This document shows positions 54,250-64,000 of a stretch of 64,000 nucleotides of DNA, one piece after another. Below the pieces are notes generated by a model, which saw nothing but the letters and a program-made list of their open reading frames with translations, was not told the DNA's origin and did no database searches. Within the stretch, counting starts at the first letter, position 1, and each line of letters opens with the position of its first letter. Source of the stretch: an uncultured Alphaproteobacteria bacterium (GTDB lineage: Bacteria > Pseudomonadota > Alphaproteobacteria > Methylaequorales > Methylaequoraceae); the NCBI GenBank assembly GCA_902617375.1, contig CACMWI010000003.1:62001-126000 (forward strand). The letters run 5' to 3'. The position numbers and the translations under genes are program-made.

Positions 54250-55589
54250 CTTCCTCTTCTAAGGTTTGATTTTTTAATTAATCCTTCATATTGATGAGCT
54301 AACAAATAAGACTGAATTTGATTTACAGTGTCCATTGTTACACTCACAACAATTAATAAGCTCGTTCCACCAAAATAAAATGGAACCTTATATTTAGATA
54401 TTAACAACTCTGGTAATAAACAAATTAGTGAAAGATATATTGCGCCCAGAACCGTTAGCCTAGTAAGTATATAGTCTAAATAATTAGCCGTATTTTCACC
54501 AGGTCGTATCCCAGGAACAAAACCACCATACTTTTTTAAATTATCAGCTGTATCTTTTGGGTTGAAAACAATTGCTGTATAGAAAAAAGCAAAAAACATT
54601 ATCATTGAAATATATACAGTTAGATATACAGGATGTCCTCGACTTAAAAATAGACTAATTGTATTTAGCCACTCGGGTCCTCCACCTGCATTAAAGCTTA
54701 CAAATGTGATTGGTAACAACAAAAGTGAACTCGCAAAAATTGGAGGAATAACACCAGCAGTATTAATTTTTAATGGTAAGTGAGACGATTCCGCAACTTT
54801 ATTACCCGCACCAGGTTGTCTTTTAGGATATTGAATAGTTATCCTTCTTTGAGCTCTTTCTATAAATACCATGAATGCAATTACTGAAACTGACATGACA
54901 AGAAGGAAAACTATAAAGAGTGTTGACAAAGCACCCGTTCTTCCCAACTCAAAAGTACTACTAAGTGCTAATGGTAATTGAGCTACAATACCAGTAAAAA
55001 TAATTAAAGAAATACCGTTACCAATTCCTCTTTGAGTTATTTGCTCACCAAGCCAAACTAAAAACAAAGTACCTGAAACTAATGTTACGACAGTAACAAA
55101 CCTGAAAAACATTCCAGGATCCATTACTGCCTGCATCCCTTGACTATTTGACATATTTTCCACTCCCACTGCCACACCATATCCTTGAACTGTTGCCAAA
55201 AAAACTGTTCCATATCTGGCATATTGATTTATTTTTTTTCGTCCAATTTCACCCTCTTTTTTTAATTGTTCTAATGTGGGTGAAATTACGGTGAGCAATT
55301 GCATAATAATACTAGCGGAAATGTAAGGCATTATATTGAGAGCAAAAACTGTCATCCTTCCTAGTGCTCCACCAGCAAACATGTCGAACATCCCCAAAAT
55401 GCCTCCAACATTTCTCTCGAAAACCTTTTCTAGTGCAACTGGATCAATGCCAGGTATTGGTATATAAGAACCAAACCTGTAAACTATAAGAGCTAAAAGT
55501 GTAAATAAAATTCGTTTTTTTAAGTCATCTGCCTTTGTAATTGATCCAAAGTTAATTCTAGATGCGAGTTGTTCTGAAACTGATGCCAT
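54246..55589 (-). CDS. secY: Protein translocase subunit SecY
   Basis: A 447-residue, ten-span channel protein of the Sec translocon. The plug/TM2 region FDMFAGGALGRMTVFALNIMPYISASII and GEQITQRGIGNGISLIIF are conserved. It follows rplO after 2 nt and overlaps adk. It works with SecE and SecG, encoded elsewhere. Confidence 0.98.
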   Translation of the reverse strand: MASVSEQLASRINFGSITKADDLKKRILFTLLALIVYRFGSYIPIPGIDPVALEKVFERNVGGILGMFDMFAGGALGRMTVFALNIMPYISASIIMQLLTVISPTLEQLKKEGEIGRKKINQYARYGTVFLATVQGYGVAVGVENMSNSQGMQAVMDPGMFFRFVTVVTLVSGTLFLVWLGEQITQRGIGNGISLIIFTGIVAQLPLALSSTFELGRTGALSTLFIVFLLVMSVSVIAFMVFIERAQRRITIQYPKRQPGAGNKVAESSHLPLKINTAGVIPPIFASSLLLLPITFVSFNAGGGPEWLNTISLFLSRGHPVYLTVYISMIMFFAFFYTAIVFNPKDTADNLKKYGGFVPGIRPGENTANYLDYILTRLTVLGAIYLSLICLLPELLISKYKVPFYFGGTSLLIVVSVTMDTVNQIQSYLLAHQYEGLIKKSNLRRGR

Positions 55590-55591
55590 GT

Positions 55592-56287
55592 TTATTTACT
55601 TTTTTTTGAGGTTTTAGTAGTTTTTGTAGTTTTTATAGTTTTTGCAGATTTTTTTGTAGTACTGTTTTGAGTTTTCATTTCTTTCTTGATATTCAGATTT
55701 GTTTTGTCTGTAGTTAATTTTGATTTTTTTTGATCATTTTTGATTTCATTTATTTTCGAGCCAGTTACCTTTTTTTCATTAACTTTTTTAGATATTTTGT
55801 CCGCTTCTTTCTTACTTACTTTTTTTTGTTTTTTAAATTTTACAATATTTATTGAACCACCAATTCGTTCAAATTCTTTCCTAACAGATTCAGATGCAGA
55901 ATGTGATTCAAGATTAACAGCTTTATTTAATTTTTTACCTAAAAGAATCTTAATGAAAGCGTTTTTTTTTGATTTTGAATGCATAGTCAGATCGTTAATG
56001 GAAAGTTTAGAATTTTCTTTAATAATTTTCTTCTCAATTAAATTATTAATTAGATCTGTTTTAAGAACTATTTTATTAATTTTTTTTCTAGATTTAAAAC
56101 CATGCTTTGGCATTCTCATGTGTAAAGGCATTTGACCTCCTTCGAAACCATTTATTGATACACCAGTCCTTGATTTTTGACCTTTCATTCCTCTTCCAGC
56201 AGTTTTTCCTTTGCCTGAGCCTATACCTCTTCCAATTCTTTTTCTTTTTTTTAATTTGGAATCAATTTTTATTTCATTTAATTTCAT
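55592..56287 (-). CDS. rplO: 50S ribosomal protein L15 with long Lys-rich C-terminal tail
   Basis: The first about 150 residues are standard L15 ([40 protein letters not shown]). An extra tail of about 80 residues follows, composed largely of Lys, Thr, Ser and Asn, ending [16 protein letters not shown]. Total 231 aa against 140-160 typical. The tail is encoded by repetitive AC/AA-rich DNA. Coding continues in frame, so it is not a frameshift into a neighbour. Confidence 0.95.
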   Translation of the reverse strand: MKLNEIKIDSKLKKRKRIGRGIGSGKGKTAGRGMKGQKSRTGVSINGFEGGQMPLHMRMPKHGFKSRKKINKIVLKTDLINNLIEKKIIKENSKLSINDLTMHSKSKKNAFIKILLGKKLNKAVNLESHSASESVRKEFERIGGSINIVKFKKQKKVSKKEADKISKKVNEKKVTGSKINEIKNDQKKSKLTTDKTNLNIKKEMKTQNSTTKKSAKTIKTTKTTKTSKKSK

Positions 56288-56289
56288 AG

Positions 56290-56478
56290 TTATTTTACCT
56301 CATCAACTTTTATCAAGTGCTTAACTTTATCTATCATTCCTTGAATTGCAGAGTTACTTTCAAGCGTTCTTTCTCTATTAATTTTATTGAGACCAAGACT
56401 AATGAGAGTTTCTCTTTGTTTATTATTTCTCCCTATCGGACTTTTCAGTTGTTTTATCTTAATTTTTGGCACCTTCAA
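56290..56478 (-). CDS. rpmD: 50S ribosomal protein L30
   Basis: 62 residues, starting [17 protein letters not shown] and including the [14 protein letters not shown] core. It starts inside the end of rpsE, overlapping by 20 nt. A GTG three codons in could be an alternative start with less overlap. Confidence 0.92.
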   Translation of the reverse strand: MKVPKIKIKQLKSPIGRNNKQRETLISLGLNKINRERTLESNSAIQGMIDKVKHLIKVDEVK

Positions 56479-57415
56479 CTCCTCCCTGAGAAACTTTTCT
56501 CCTTTTTGTTATTTCATTAATTTTCAGTCCTCTTCTTGCAGCAATAATTTTTGGTGAGGAAGCAACTTTTAAAGCTTCAAATGTGGCTCTTACCATATTG
56601 TGAGGATTCGATGTTCCGACTGACTTAGCCACAATATCCTGTATTCCAAGAGCCTCAAAAACAGCTCTCATTGGTCCTCCCGCTATAACACCTGTTCCTG
56701 ATGGAGCACTTCTTAAATAAACCTTCCCTGAATCAAACCTTCCTTTGATATCATGATGTAATGTTCTGCCTTGTCTTAAAGGGACTCTAATCATTCTTGT
56801 TTTTGCCTCATCTGTTGCTTTTTTAATTGCCTCAGGAACTTCTTTCGCCTTTCCTTTACCATGTCCAACCATGCCATTTCCATCTCCTACAACAACTAAT
56901 GCAGCAAAACTGAATCTTCTTCCTCCTTTGACTACCTTTGCAACTCGGTTAATGCTAACTAGTTTTTCTATATATTCTGGTTGTTCATTAACTTTGTTGT
57001 TAAGTTCTGAATTATTAAACTTCGTATCATTTTGTTTGTTTTCTAAATTATTTGCTTTTTTGGTTTTATTTGAGGTCCCTGTTAAAGTTTTACCCCCCTT
57101 GTTACTCGTGTTTTTAGTGCTAAGGTTCTGTTCGACCTCATTTTCGTTTTTAACTTGAGTATTTTTCTGATTTGATTTTGTTTTTTCGTGATCAGACTGA
57201 CTTAATCTTTTTTCACCATCAAGAAGTTTTGAATCTTTATTATTGTTATCGCTTGCACTTTTCTTAGATTCAACGGACAAGGTATCCTTTATTTCATTAT
57301 TTATTTCAGTCTCTAATTTCTTTGGCTTAGCTCCATCAGTTACGTCTAATTTTTTTTCATTAGATGAATCGTTCTTTTTACTAGCTTGATTTAATTCATT
57401 TTTATCTTCACTCAT
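56459..57415 (-). CDS. rpsE: 30S ribosomal protein S5 with long N-terminal extension
   Basis: The conserved S5 part begins only near residue 145 ([57 protein letters not shown]). It is preceded by about 140 residues rich in Asn, Lys, Ser and Glu with low complexity. Total 318 aa against 160-200 typical. No better internal start with a ribosome binding site was evident, and the start sits 9 nt after rplR in the normal order. Confidence 0.95.
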   Translation of the reverse strand: MSEDKNELNQASKKNDSSNEKKLDVTDGAKPKKLETEINNEIKDTLSVESKKSASDNNNKDSKLLDGEKRLSQSDHEKTKSNQKNTQVKNENEVEQNLSTKNTSNKGGKTLTGTSNKTKKANNLENKQNDTKFNNSELNNKVNEQPEYIEKLVSINRVAKVVKGGRRFSFAALVVVGDGNGMVGHGKGKAKEVPEAIKKATDEAKTRMIRVPLRQGRTLHHDIKGRFDSGKVYLRSAPSGTGVIAGGPMRAVFEALGIQDIVAKSVGTSNPHNMVRATFEALKVASSPKIIAARRGLKINEITKRRKVSQGGVEGAKN

Positions 57416-57424
57416 ATTTAATTC

Positions 57425-57778
57425 CTAAAACTTTATACCTTTTGATCTAATTCCCATTGCCAATTCTTTAATTCGACCGTGATACAAATATCCTCCTCTA
57501 TCGAATGTAAACTTTTCACTGATTTTTTTATCTTTAATCAAATCTCCTATTTTTTCTCCAACTTTGAAAGCAATTTCTTTAGGTTTACCTTTATTTTTTT
57601 TAAAAGAATCATCATGGGATGATGCGGAGAGAATTGTTCTTCCATTTTTATCATCGATTACTTGAATATAAATATGCTTCGACGATCTAAAAGCACAAAG
57701 TCTGAGATTAGCTGTGCTTTTTAATTTTGAACGAATTCTTAATGATCTTCTATTTTTTAAATTTTTTTTTGAAATCAT
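57425..57778 (-). CDS. rplR: 50S ribosomal protein L18
   Basis: 117 residues, 5S-rRNA-binding. SLRIRSKLKSTANLRLCAFRSSKH, and the C-terminal TFDRGGYLYHGRIKELAMGIR block identify it. It overlaps rplF by 4 nt. Confidence 0.97.
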   Translation of the reverse strand: MISKKNLKNRRSLRIRSKLKSTANLRLCAFRSSKHIYIQVIDDKNGRTILSASSHDDSFKKNKGKPKEIAFKVGEKIGDLIKDKKISEKFTFDRGGYLYHGRIKELAMGIRSKGIKF

Positions 57779-58308
57779 TTCTTTTTACCCTCTTTTCTTT
57801 TTATAATTTCATCTTTATATTTCACACCTTTACCTTTATAAGGTTCAGGTTTCCTAAAAGATCTTATATTCGCTGCAATTTGACCAACTTTCTGTTTGTC
57901 AATTCCAGATATTTTTATTTGAGTTGGCTTTGGAACCTCAATTTTCAGGTCATTTGGCACATCAAAATTAATAGGATGCGAATAACCTAATAAGAGTTCT
58001 AAGATGTTACCTTTTTGAGTAGCCTTATACCCTACACCATTTAGTTCCAGTTCTTTCACAAAACCTATTGAAACGCCTTCAACAATATTTCTAATTCTTG
58101 ACCTAACTGTTCCCCACATTTTTTGTTGTATAATAGAATCCCCTGACTTGTGAACATGAATAGTTTTATCCTTAACCTCAACTTTAGCATTAGATTTGAA
58201 ATTATATGAGAGTTCCCCGAGTTTGCCTTTTGCAAAAATAACATTATTTTCTATTTTTATCTCTGTATTCTCTGGGATGCTAATTGGTATTCTTCCACTT
58301 CTAGACAT
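57775..58308 (-). CDS. rplF: 50S ribosomal protein L6
   Basis: 177 residues beginning MSRSGRIPISIPENTEI; the C-terminal PEPYKGKGVKYKDE block is the L6 signature (YKGKG(V/I)). Located between rpsH and rplR as usual. Confidence 0.97.
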   Translation of the reverse strand: MSRSGRIPISIPENTEIKIENNVIFAKGKLGELSYNFKSNAKVEVKDKTIHVHKSGDSIIQQKMWGTVRSRIRNIVEGVSIGFVKELELNGVGYKATQKGNILELLLGYSHPINFDVPNDLKIEVPKPTQIKISGIDKQKVGQIAANIRSFRKPEPYKGKGVKYKDEIIKRKEGKKK

Positions 58309-58318
58309 TCACTATCTC

Positions 58319-58717
58319 CTAAAAAACCTTACACAATATTTCGCCACCAACATTTTCGTCTCTAGCTTCGCTATCGGAAAGCACGCCTTTTGATGTCGAC
58401 AAGATTGATATTCCAAGACCATCAAAATTTCTTTGAAGATCTCCAATTTTTGAATAAACTCTTCTACCAGGTGTTGATATTCGTGAAATTTCTTTAATTA
58501 CAGGTTCGCCGTCTACATATTTCAGTTCAATCTGAAAATTGTTTTTGTGGTTTTCTAACTCAATTTTTTTAAATCCCCTAATATAACCCTCCCTATGAAG
58601 AACATCAAGAACATTACCCCTGAACCTGGAGGCTGGCATAAGCACTGAATCTTTTCTTCGAAGTTGACCATTTCTAATCCTTGTTAACATATCACCTAAT
58701 GGGTCTGACAAACTCAT
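58319..58717 (-). CDS. rpsH: 30S ribosomal protein S8
   Basis: 132 residues; SDPLGDMLTRIRNGQL at the start and SILSTSKGVLSDSEARDENVGGE at the end define S8. It binds central-domain 16S rRNA and is the translational repressor of the spc operon in enterics; whether it is here is unknown. Confidence 0.97.
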   Translation of the reverse strand: MSLSDPLGDMLTRIRNGQLRRKDSVLMPASRFRGNVLDVLHREGYIRGFKKIELENHKNNFQIELKYVDGEPVIKEISRISTPGRRVYSKIGDLQRNFDGLGISILSTSKGVLSDSEARDENVGGEILCKVF

Positions 58718-58736
58718 ATTAATAATCCTTTCTTAT

Positions 58737-59042
58737 CTACCAACTTGATTTTGTTATTCCTGGAATTTGACCGATGGCTGCTAACTCTCTAAAAGCTATT
58801 CTTGATAACTTAAATTTTCTGTAGACACCCCTAGATCTTCCTGTAAGTGCACATCTATTTCTAATTCTTACTTTTGATGCATTCCTTGGAATCTTTGATA
58901 ATTGCAGTCTAGCTTTAAATTGCTCATCTGGACTTAATTTTTTATTGTTTGCAATTTTTAATAGTTTATTTCGTTTGGCTTTATACTTATTATACATTTT
59001 CATTCTTTTTTTGTTTCTCTCAATAATACTTAACTTAGACAT
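58737..59042 (-). CDS. rpsN: 30S ribosomal protein S14 (zinc-free form)
   Basis: 101 residues with the C-terminal [20 protein letters not shown] block. The long form without CxxC zinc ligands, as in most proteobacteria. Confidence 0.97.
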   Translation of the reverse strand: MSKLSIIERNKKRMKMYNKYKAKRNKLLKIANNKKLSPDEQFKARLQLSKIPRNASKVRIRNRCALTGRSRGVYRKFKLSRIAFRELAAIGQIPGITKSSW

Positions 59043-59051
59043 TAATACTCC

Positions 59052-59591
59052 TTAATCTTTAAACGGAAGGTTAAAACTCTTTAATAATTCGTAGGCGTGA
59101 TCTTGGTTAGAAGTTGTGGTAGTAATGGTAATATCCATTCCTCTAATTTTATCAACTTTATCGTAGTCAATCTCAGGAAAAATGATTTGTTCTTTAATAC
59201 CTATTGAATAGTTACCATTACCATCGAAAGATTTTTTTGATAGACCTTTAAAATCTCTGACTCTTGGTAAAGCAATGAAAATAAGACGATCTAGAAACTC
59301 AAACATACGTTTTTTACGTAATGTGACTTTACATCCAATATTAAGTCCTTTTCTCAATTTAAAACCTGCAATTGATTTTTTTGCCTTTGTAACAACAGGC
59401 TTTTGTCCAGTAATAAGAGAAAGATCTTCAATTGCTTTATTAATGACTTTCGAATCAGAAACGGCTTCACCAACTCCAATATTTACAACAATTTTGTCTA
59501 ACTTTGGAACTTCAAAGATATTTTTTAAGCTAAACTTTTCTTTTAACTTTACTCTTATTTCTGATTCGTATTTTTCTGCTAATCGTGCCAT
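59052..59591 (-). CDS. rplE: 50S ribosomal protein L5
   Basis: 179 residues; [36 protein letters not shown] and the C-terminal [19 protein letters not shown] are L5 signatures. It binds 5S rRNA together with L18. Confidence 0.97.
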   Translation of the reverse strand: MARLAEKYESEIRVKLKEKFSLKNIFEVPKLDKIVVNIGVGEAVSDSKVINKAIEDLSLITGQKPVVTKAKKSIAGFKLRKGLNIGCKVTLRKKRMFEFLDRLIFIALPRVRDFKGLSKKSFDGNGNYSIGIKEQIIFPEIDYDKVDKIRGMDITITTTTSNQDHAYELLKSFNLPFKD

Positions 59592-59598
59592 ATTAAAC

Positions 59599-59922
59599 CT
59601 AGTTTAGAGTTTCTCCTGATTTTTTAAAAAATCTTACTTTTTTACCATCTTTTAAAAACTTAAAACCTACTCTTGAAGCTTTTGTTGTTTTTGGATCAAT
59701 CAATGATAACTTGCATAAATGCATCGGCATCTCTATGCTTTCAATTCCACCTTTTTGAGTAGCTGATTGTTTTGTGTGTTTTTTAACAATGTTAGCTCCT
59801 TCAACTATAGCCTTTGTAGGCTTGTCTTTACCTTTAATTATTTTCAAGATTTTTCCTGTCTTACCTTTGTCTTTTCCCGACAAGACAATAACATCGTCTC
59901 CTTTTTTAATCTTAGCTGACAT
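59599..59922 (-). CDS. rplX: 50S ribosomal protein L24
   Basis: 107 residues starting [20 protein letters not shown] (KOW motif), then [11 protein letters not shown] and [16 protein letters not shown]. The start abuts the end of rplN (59923) directly. Confidence 0.96.
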   Translation of the reverse strand: MSAKIKKGDDVIVLSGKDKGKTGKILKIIKGKDKPTKAIVEGANIVKKHTKQSATQKGGIESIEMPMHLCKLSLIDPKTTKASRVGFKFLKDGKKVRFFKKSGETLN

Positions 59923-60291
59923 CTACAAAACCTCCGGAGCTAAAGATATTATCTTCATATATTTTTTAGCTCTTAATTCTCTAGTAACTGGGCCAAATAT
60001 TCTAGTTCCAAGAGGTTCTCCATTATTATTAATTAAAACAGCTGCATTTCTGTCAAATCTTATGGAAGATCCGTCTGATCTATAAACTTCTTTTGCAGTC
60101 CTAACAATAACTGCCTTATGGATTTCTCCTTTTTTAACTTTTCCTCTTGGGATAGCATCTTTTACAGTAATAACTATAACATCACCAACAGACGCGAACC
60201 TTCTTTTTGAGCCACCTAAAACCTTTATGCATTGAATCTTTTTTGCTCCGGAATTGTCTGCTACTAATAGGTTTGATTGCATTTGTATCAT
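59923..60291 (-). CDS. rplN: 50S ribosomal protein L14
   Basis: 122 residues; [20 protein letters not shown], the [22 protein letters not shown] block and [13 protein letters not shown] identify L14. Order rpsQ-rplN-rplX is standard. Confidence 0.98.
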   Translation of the reverse strand: MIQMQSNLLVADNSGAKKIQCIKVLGGSKRRFASVGDVIVITVKDAIPRGKVKKGEIHKAVIVRTAKEVYRSDGSSIRFDRNAAVLINNNGEPLGTRIFGPVTRELRAKKYMKIISLAPEVL

Positions 60292-60300
60292 AATTTGTCC

Positions 60301-60528
60301 TTAACTAATAACTATCCATTTTTTGGTTTTGGAAATTGGTTTGTTTTCCTGAATCGAAACAAGCTGACCAATTTTAAATTTGTTTTCCTCATCATGAACA
60401 GAATATTTTTTTGATCGGTTTATATACTTTTTATAAACAGGATGCATCACCTTACGGCTAACTTTTACCGTTATAGTTTTCTCTGCCTTATCAGATACAA
60501 CTACGCCTTTTAAAACTCTCTTTGGCAT
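60301..60528 (-). CDS. rpsQ: 30S ribosomal protein S17
   Basis: 75 residues; [19 protein letters not shown] and the [19 protein letters not shown] block are S17 features. Gap of 3 nt from rpmC upstream. Confidence 0.97.
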   Translation of the reverse strand: MPKRVLKGVVVSDKAEKTITVKVSRKVMHPVYKKYINRSKKYSVHDEENKFKIGQLVSIQENKPISKTKKWIVIS

Positions 60529-60531
60529 ATC

Positions 60532-60738
60532 TTATTTTTTACCTTTCATCTTTTTATTAACATTCATTGCAGTTTTAATTCTTGCAATTTGTTTTTTTAC
60601 AACTGAAATCCTAGCTGTCTTTTCAAGTTGACCTGAACTTTTTTGAAACCTCAAATTTAGCGACTCTTTTCTCAAGACGCCCATTTTGTCTTTCAAAGTG
60701 TTTAAATCAAGTTTTACAAGCTCTGAAAATTTATCCAT
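60532..60738 (-). CDS. rpmC: 50S ribosomal protein L29
   Basis: 68 residues, two helices with LKDKMGVLRKESLNLRFQKS and the KKQIARIKTAMN motif. It overlaps the end of rplP by one base. Confidence 0.96.
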   Translation of the reverse strand: MDKFSELVKLDLNTLKDKMGVLRKESLNLRFQKSSGQLEKTARISVVKKQIARIKTAMNVNKKMKGKK

Positions 60739-61151
60739 TAGGAACCTAACCTTGTTACGAATTTTGTTTTATTTGGTAATTTAGCGGAAGCCAGGTCAAA
60801 GGCTTCTTCAGCTAAATTCTTTTCAACACCGTCAATTTCAAATAAAATTTTACCAGGTTTAACTTTTGCAGCCCAAAATTCAACAGCACCCTTGCCTTTA
60901 CCTTGTCTTACTTCGGCAGGTTTTTTTGAAACAGGAACATCAGGAAAAATCCGTATCCAAACGCGACCAGACCTTTTTAAATGCCTTGAAATACACCTTC
61001 GAGCCGACTCAATCTGTCTTGATGTGATTCTTGCAGGTGTTAACGCTTTCAATCCAAATGCACCAAAGTTTAGGAAGTTACCTCCTTTAGAAACTCCATG
61101 CATTCTTCCTTTAAATTGTTTTCTGAATTTAGGTTTTTTTGGTTGTAACAT
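60738..61151 (-). CDS. rplP: 50S ribosomal protein L16
   Basis: 137 residues; [19 protein letters not shown] and [21 protein letters not shown] with [13 protein letters not shown] are L16 signatures. Confidence 0.98.
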   Translation of the reverse strand: MLQPKKPKFRKQFKGRMHGVSKGGNFLNFGAFGLKALTPARITSRQIESARRCISRHLKRSGRVWIRIFPDVPVSKKPAEVRQGKGKGAVEFWAAKVKPGKILFEIDGVEKNLAEEAFDLASAKLPNKTKFVTRLGS

Positions 61152-61153
61152 TT

Positions 61154-61846
61154 TTAACTATCAACTTTCTTTAATTCATCATTAGTAACTTTATCAAGAT
61201 TGTTATTATCGTTGGTTTCTCTTTCAAACTTTTCACCTTTAAAAATCCACACCTTCACCCCACAAATTCCATAAGTTGTATTAGCTCTGGAGACTCCATA
61301 ATCTACATCTGCTCTAAGTGTATGTAAAGGAACTCTTCCCTCCCTATACCATTCTGTTCTAGCAATTTCAGCGCCCCCAAGTCTACCACTACAGTTTACC
61401 CTTATGCCCTCTGCACCAAGTCTCATGGCAGATTGAACAGCCCTTTTCATTGCCCTTCTAAATGCAACTCTTTTTTCCAGTTGTTGAGCTATGTTATCTG
61501 CAACCAGTTGGGAATCAAGTTCTGGTTTTTTAATCTCAACAATATTAATATTTACATCACCACTAACCATTTTTGTAACTGATTTTTTTAACTTCTCTAT
61601 ATCAGAGCCTTTTTTACCAATTATTACACCAGGTCTAGATGTATAAAGCGTAATATTTGCTAACTTTGCTGGTCTTTCTATTACAATCTTTGAAATTCCC
61701 GCCGAGCTCAATCTTTTCATTAGAAACCTTCTAAGATTAATATCTTCTTGAAGAAGTCCAGAATAATTTCTTTCTGAAAACCATCTTGACTCCCATGACT
61801 TGATTATGCCCAATCTAAGACCAATTGGATTAGTTTTTTGTCCCAT
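61154..61846 (-). CDS. rpsC: 30S ribosomal protein S3
   Basis: 230 residues: [22 protein letters not shown], a KH domain with [16 protein letters not shown], and the C-terminal [10 protein letters not shown]. It overlaps rplV by 17 nt. Confidence 0.98.
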   Translation of the reverse strand: MGQKTNPIGLRLGIIKSWESRWFSERNYSGLLQEDINLRRFLMKRLSSAGISKIVIERPAKLANITLYTSRPGVIIGKKGSDIEKLKKSVTKMVSGDVNINIVEIKKPELDSQLVADNIAQQLEKRVAFRRAMKRAVQSAMRLGAEGIRVNCSGRLGGAEIARTEWYREGRVPLHTLRADVDYGVSRANTTYGICGVKVWIFKGEKFERETNDNNNLDKVTNDELKKVDS

Positions 61847-62270
61847 TATCTTCCTTCTTTTTTCTATTTACTGTTTTTTTCTTTTTTTCTTCAAGTTCTT
61901 CTCTTTCTTGCACAAGAATTCTAATTCTAGAGAAAGTCTTTAGGATTTTTCCAGCCCTTCCTCGAGCTCTTGGTCTAAACCTCTTTAGAACCATGGATTT
62001 TCCGACGCTTGCCTCTTTTACAAATAATTTATCGATATCGAGTTGATGGTTATTTTCGGCATTTGAAATTGCAGATTTTAAAATTTTTAAAACTTCGCCG
62101 GAAATTCTTCTTTTGGAAAAAATTAAATTATTAATAGCTTTATCAACTTTAAGACCCCTGATTAATCCCAAAACTAGATTTGTTTTTTGAGGACTAGATT
62201 TCAAAGATTTTCCTATTGCTTTAACCACTAAAGTCTCCTCATTATCATTCTTTTTAACCATAATCTTCAA
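61830..62270 (-). CDS. rplV: 50S ribosomal protein L22
   Basis: 146 residues; the core has [29 protein letters not shown] and the loop [17 protein letters not shown] Lys/Glu-rich tail ([20 protein letters not shown]) extends it. ATG at 62270 or the ATG three codons later are both possible starts. Confidence 0.96.
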   Translation of the reverse strand: MKIMVKKNDNEETLVVKAIGKSLKSSPQKTNLVLGLIRGLKVDKAINNLIFSKRRISGEVLKILKSAISNAENNHQLDIDKLFVKEASVGKSMVLKRFRPRARGRAGKILKTFSRIRILVQEREELEEKKKKTVNRKKKEDNGTKN

Positions 62271-62276
62271 AATTTC

Positions 62277-62549
62277 CTATGATGTTTTTTTATCAGCATT
62301 ATGCCCTTTATAAGTCCTGGTAGGAGAAAACTCTCCAAATTTGTGACCGACCATGTTTTCACTTACAGTCACAGGTATATGTTTTTTCCCATTATGTACG
62401 CCGAACGTTAAACCAACAAACTCTGGAAGAATAGTAGACCTTCTAGACCAAGTCTTTATTACGTCGTTTCTACCAGAGCTCTTTACAACTTCAGCTTTCT
62501 TAATCAAATAAACATCAACAAAAGGACCCTTCCACACTGATCTAGACAT
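62277..62549 (-). CDS. rpsS: 30S ribosomal protein S19
   Basis: 90 residues: [41 protein letters not shown] and [16 protein letters not shown]. Its start overlaps rplB's stop by one base. Confidence 0.98.
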   Translation of the reverse strand: MSRSVWKGPFVDVYLIKKAEVVKSSGRNDVIKTWSRRSTILPEFVGLTFGVHNGKKHIPVTVSENMVGHKFGEFSPTRTYKGHNADKKTS

Positions 62550-63373
62550 TATTTTTTACCTCTTCTAATTATATATTTATCGGTTCTTTTATTATTTCTG
62601 GTTTTCTTTCCCTTTGCTGAGAAACCTTTTCTGGAAACTGGATTTCTACCACCAGACGTTCTTCCTTCACCTCCACCGTGGGGGTGATCAACAGGATTCA
62701 TTGCAACACCACGAACGACAGGACGGACTCCCATCCAACGTTTTCTTCCTGCTTTACCAAGTTTAATATTTTTGTTATCTGGATTTGAAACCATTCCAAT
62801 AGTTGCACGACATTCTATTCTTACCATTCTTATTTCGCCAGATGAAAGTTTAATCTGAGCATATTCAGAGTCTTTTCCAATAAGCTGACTGTAAGTTCCG
62901 GCAGATCTATTGAGTTGTCCACCTTTACCAGGCTTCATTTCAACATTGTGAATTAAAGTATCTGTTGGAATGTTTTTAAGTTGCATACAATTCCCTACTT
63001 TTATGTCTGCTTTATCTGATGAAACAATTTTATCACCTATCTTTAATTTTTGAGGTGAAACTATATATGAAAATACATCATTTTCATATTTGATAAGTGC
63101 AATATTAGCTGTTCTATTGGGGTCATATTCGATTCTTTCTACTGTTGCAAAAACGTCTTTTAAATTTCTTTTAAAGTCAACCAATCTATATTTTCTTTTA
63201 TGTCCTCCACCCTGTCTCCTAGAGGTTAGATGTCCGAAATTATTTCTTCCACCGCTTTTTGTTAAACCTTTTGTAAGTTTTTTGAATGGTTTTCCTTTGT
63301 GTAAATGACTATTATCAGTTAGTACAAGTCCTCTTTGACCAGCGGTGTTAGGTTTGAATTGTTTTAATGCCAT
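62549..63373 (-). CDS. rplB: 50S ribosomal protein L2
   Basis: 274 residues; the conserved [36 protein letters not shown] and the peptidyl-transferase-centre segment [18 protein letters not shown] are all present. Confidence 0.98.
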   Translation of the reverse strand: MALKQFKPNTAGQRGLVLTDNSHLHKGKPFKKLTKGLTKSGGRNNFGHLTSRRQGGGHKRKYRLVDFKRNLKDVFATVERIEYDPNRTANIALIKYENDVFSYIVSPQKLKIGDKIVSSDKADIKVGNCMQLKNIPTDTLIHNVEMKPGKGGQLNRSAGTYSQLIGKDSEYAQIKLSSGEIRMVRIECRATIGMVSNPDNKNIKLGKAGRKRWMGVRPVVRGVAMNPVDHPHGGGEGRTSGGRNPVSRKGFSAKGKKTRNNKRTDKYIIRRGKK

Positions 63374-63377
63374 AATT

Positions 63378-63683
63378 TTACTTAACCTCTACTGTTGTAT
63401 CTATCGTATTTCCTTCAGCAAGTTTGACGAAAGCTTTCTTAAAGTTAGGTCGTTTACCTGAAATATTTCTAAACTTTTTAATTTTACCATTTTGATTAAG
63501 CGTGTTCACTGATAATACCTTTACGTCAAATAACTTTTCGACTGCTTGTTTGATTTGAGGCTTGGTTGATTTATTAGAAACTTTAAAAACATAGTAATTA
63601 AATTGTGAAACGTAGGTTGATTTTTCCGAAACCAAAGGATTTCTGATAATTTCATATAATTTCTGAGTTGAAATTTTTTTCAT
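63378..63683 (-). CDS. rplW: 50S ribosomal protein L23
   Basis: 101 residues; [21 protein letters not shown] and the central strand [21 protein letters not shown] define L23, the docking site of trigger factor at the tunnel exit. Overlaps rplD by 4 nt. Confidence 0.96.
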   Translation of the reverse strand: MKKISTQKLYEIIRNPLVSEKSTYVSQFNYYVFKVSNKSTKPQIKQAVEKLFDVKVLSVNTLNQNGKIKKFRNISGKRPNFKKAFVKLAEGNTIDTTVEVK

Positions 63684-64000
63684 TTATTCAACCTTTCGTG
63701 AATACCATTTACAGCACTTGATGAAAAAACCAAATAATCTCTTCTCAAGATATCGTATACATTTAATCCCACTAACGGAAGAACATCAATTTTTGGGACA
63801 TTCTTGGCAGCCAGTAAAAAATTCTTGTCAATGTTTTGATTTTCAACAAATAGTGCGGAATCTATTTTCAAGTTTGAGAGCTTGTTTTTAAAAAGGCTGG
63901 TCTTTGGTTTCGTCATCTTCAGCTCATCAATTATTTTGAATTTACCATCTTTTAACTTTTTAGATAGAACCATTTTAAGGGCTAATTTCTTGATTTTTTT
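63680..64000 (-). CDS. rplD: 50S ribosomal protein L4 (C-terminal part; 5' end outside window)
   Basis: The frame runs off the right edge. Upstream of the internal Met at 63973 it continues in frame as KKIKKLALK, which matches the KxRRxALKxALS block of L4, so the ATG there is not the start. The C-terminal half with LPLVGLNVYDILRRDYLVF is typical. About 107 of roughly 205 residues are visible. Confidence 0.95.
   Translation of the reverse strand, partial: KKIKKLALKMVLSKKLKDGKFKIIDELKMTKPKTSLFKNKLSNLKIDSALFVENQNIDKNFLLAAKNVPKIDVLPLVGLNVYDILRRDYLVFSSSAVNGIHERLNK

Overview
The window comes from an AT-rich alphaproteobacterium, most likely a free-living marine one with a streamlined genome (SAR11-, HIMB59- or AEGEAN-169-like; the exact lineage cannot be fixed from the sequence alone). 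The alphaproteobacterial signs are the tig-clpP-clpX-lon-hupB order, a Coq7-type ubiquinone hydroxylase, an ATP12-type ATP-synthase assembly chaperone, and the glnB-glnA pair. Genes are tightly packed and often overlap by 1-20 nt. Shine-Dalgarno signals are frequently weak or absent.

Layout. 0-0.9 kb: a truncated secreted-protein gene and tRNA-Asp/tRNA-Val. 1-7.8 kb: type-5 uracil-DNA glycosylase, then the proteostasis operon read leftward (tRNA-Leu(TAG), tig, clpP, clpX, lon, hupB). 7.8-12.1 kb: NAD(P)HX repair enzyme, a secreted protein, biotin synthase, TrmL and a methyltransferase. 12.1-20.5 kb: an accessory stretch of small secreted or membrane peptides, a photolyase-superfamily protein with unusual domain order, a DUF2798-like/cupredoxin-like pair, and a block of poorly known genes (coiled-coil proteins, a membrane J-domain protein, a TerB-like protein and a large protein ending in an HPr-kinase-like P-loop). 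20.5-27 kb: amidotransferase, endonuclease III, Coq7, CBS protein, ABC-2 exporter and a putative metal exporter with an ICE-like palindrome upstream.

27-31.2 kb (read leftward): a glucosylglycerate operon with a HAD phosphatase (GpgP/MpgP type), GpgS, a GH13_18 phosphorylase and a DoxX protein. GpgS seems to start at an AUU codon. 31.4-35.2 kb: type III polyketide synthase plus isoprenylcysteine-methyltransferase-like protein, a siderophore-interacting-type flavoprotein, and a second photolyase-superfamily protein. 36-39.2 kb: the ATP-grasp/Alpha-E/transglutaminase trio, then tRNA-His. 40-43 kb: aminotransferase, glnB with a sigma-54-type promoter, and glnA. 43-46 kb: isochorismatase-type hydrolase, glutathione peroxidase, a lipoprotein, and a degenerate tyrosine recombinase beside tRNA-Leu(GAG). 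46-51.2 kb: acyl-CoA carboxylase subunits, ATP12 and an Rlu pseudouridine synthase. 51.2-64 kb: the S10-spc-alpha ribosomal supercluster, read leftward from rplD (cut by the window edge) to rplQ. Several of its proteins carry long, charged, low-complexity tails.

No CRISPR array, insertion sequence, rRNA gene or complete prophage is visible. The least explained parts are the AUU-initiated gpgS, the 14.7-20.4 kb block, the domain-swapped photolyase relative, and the intact but catalytically stripped integrase.
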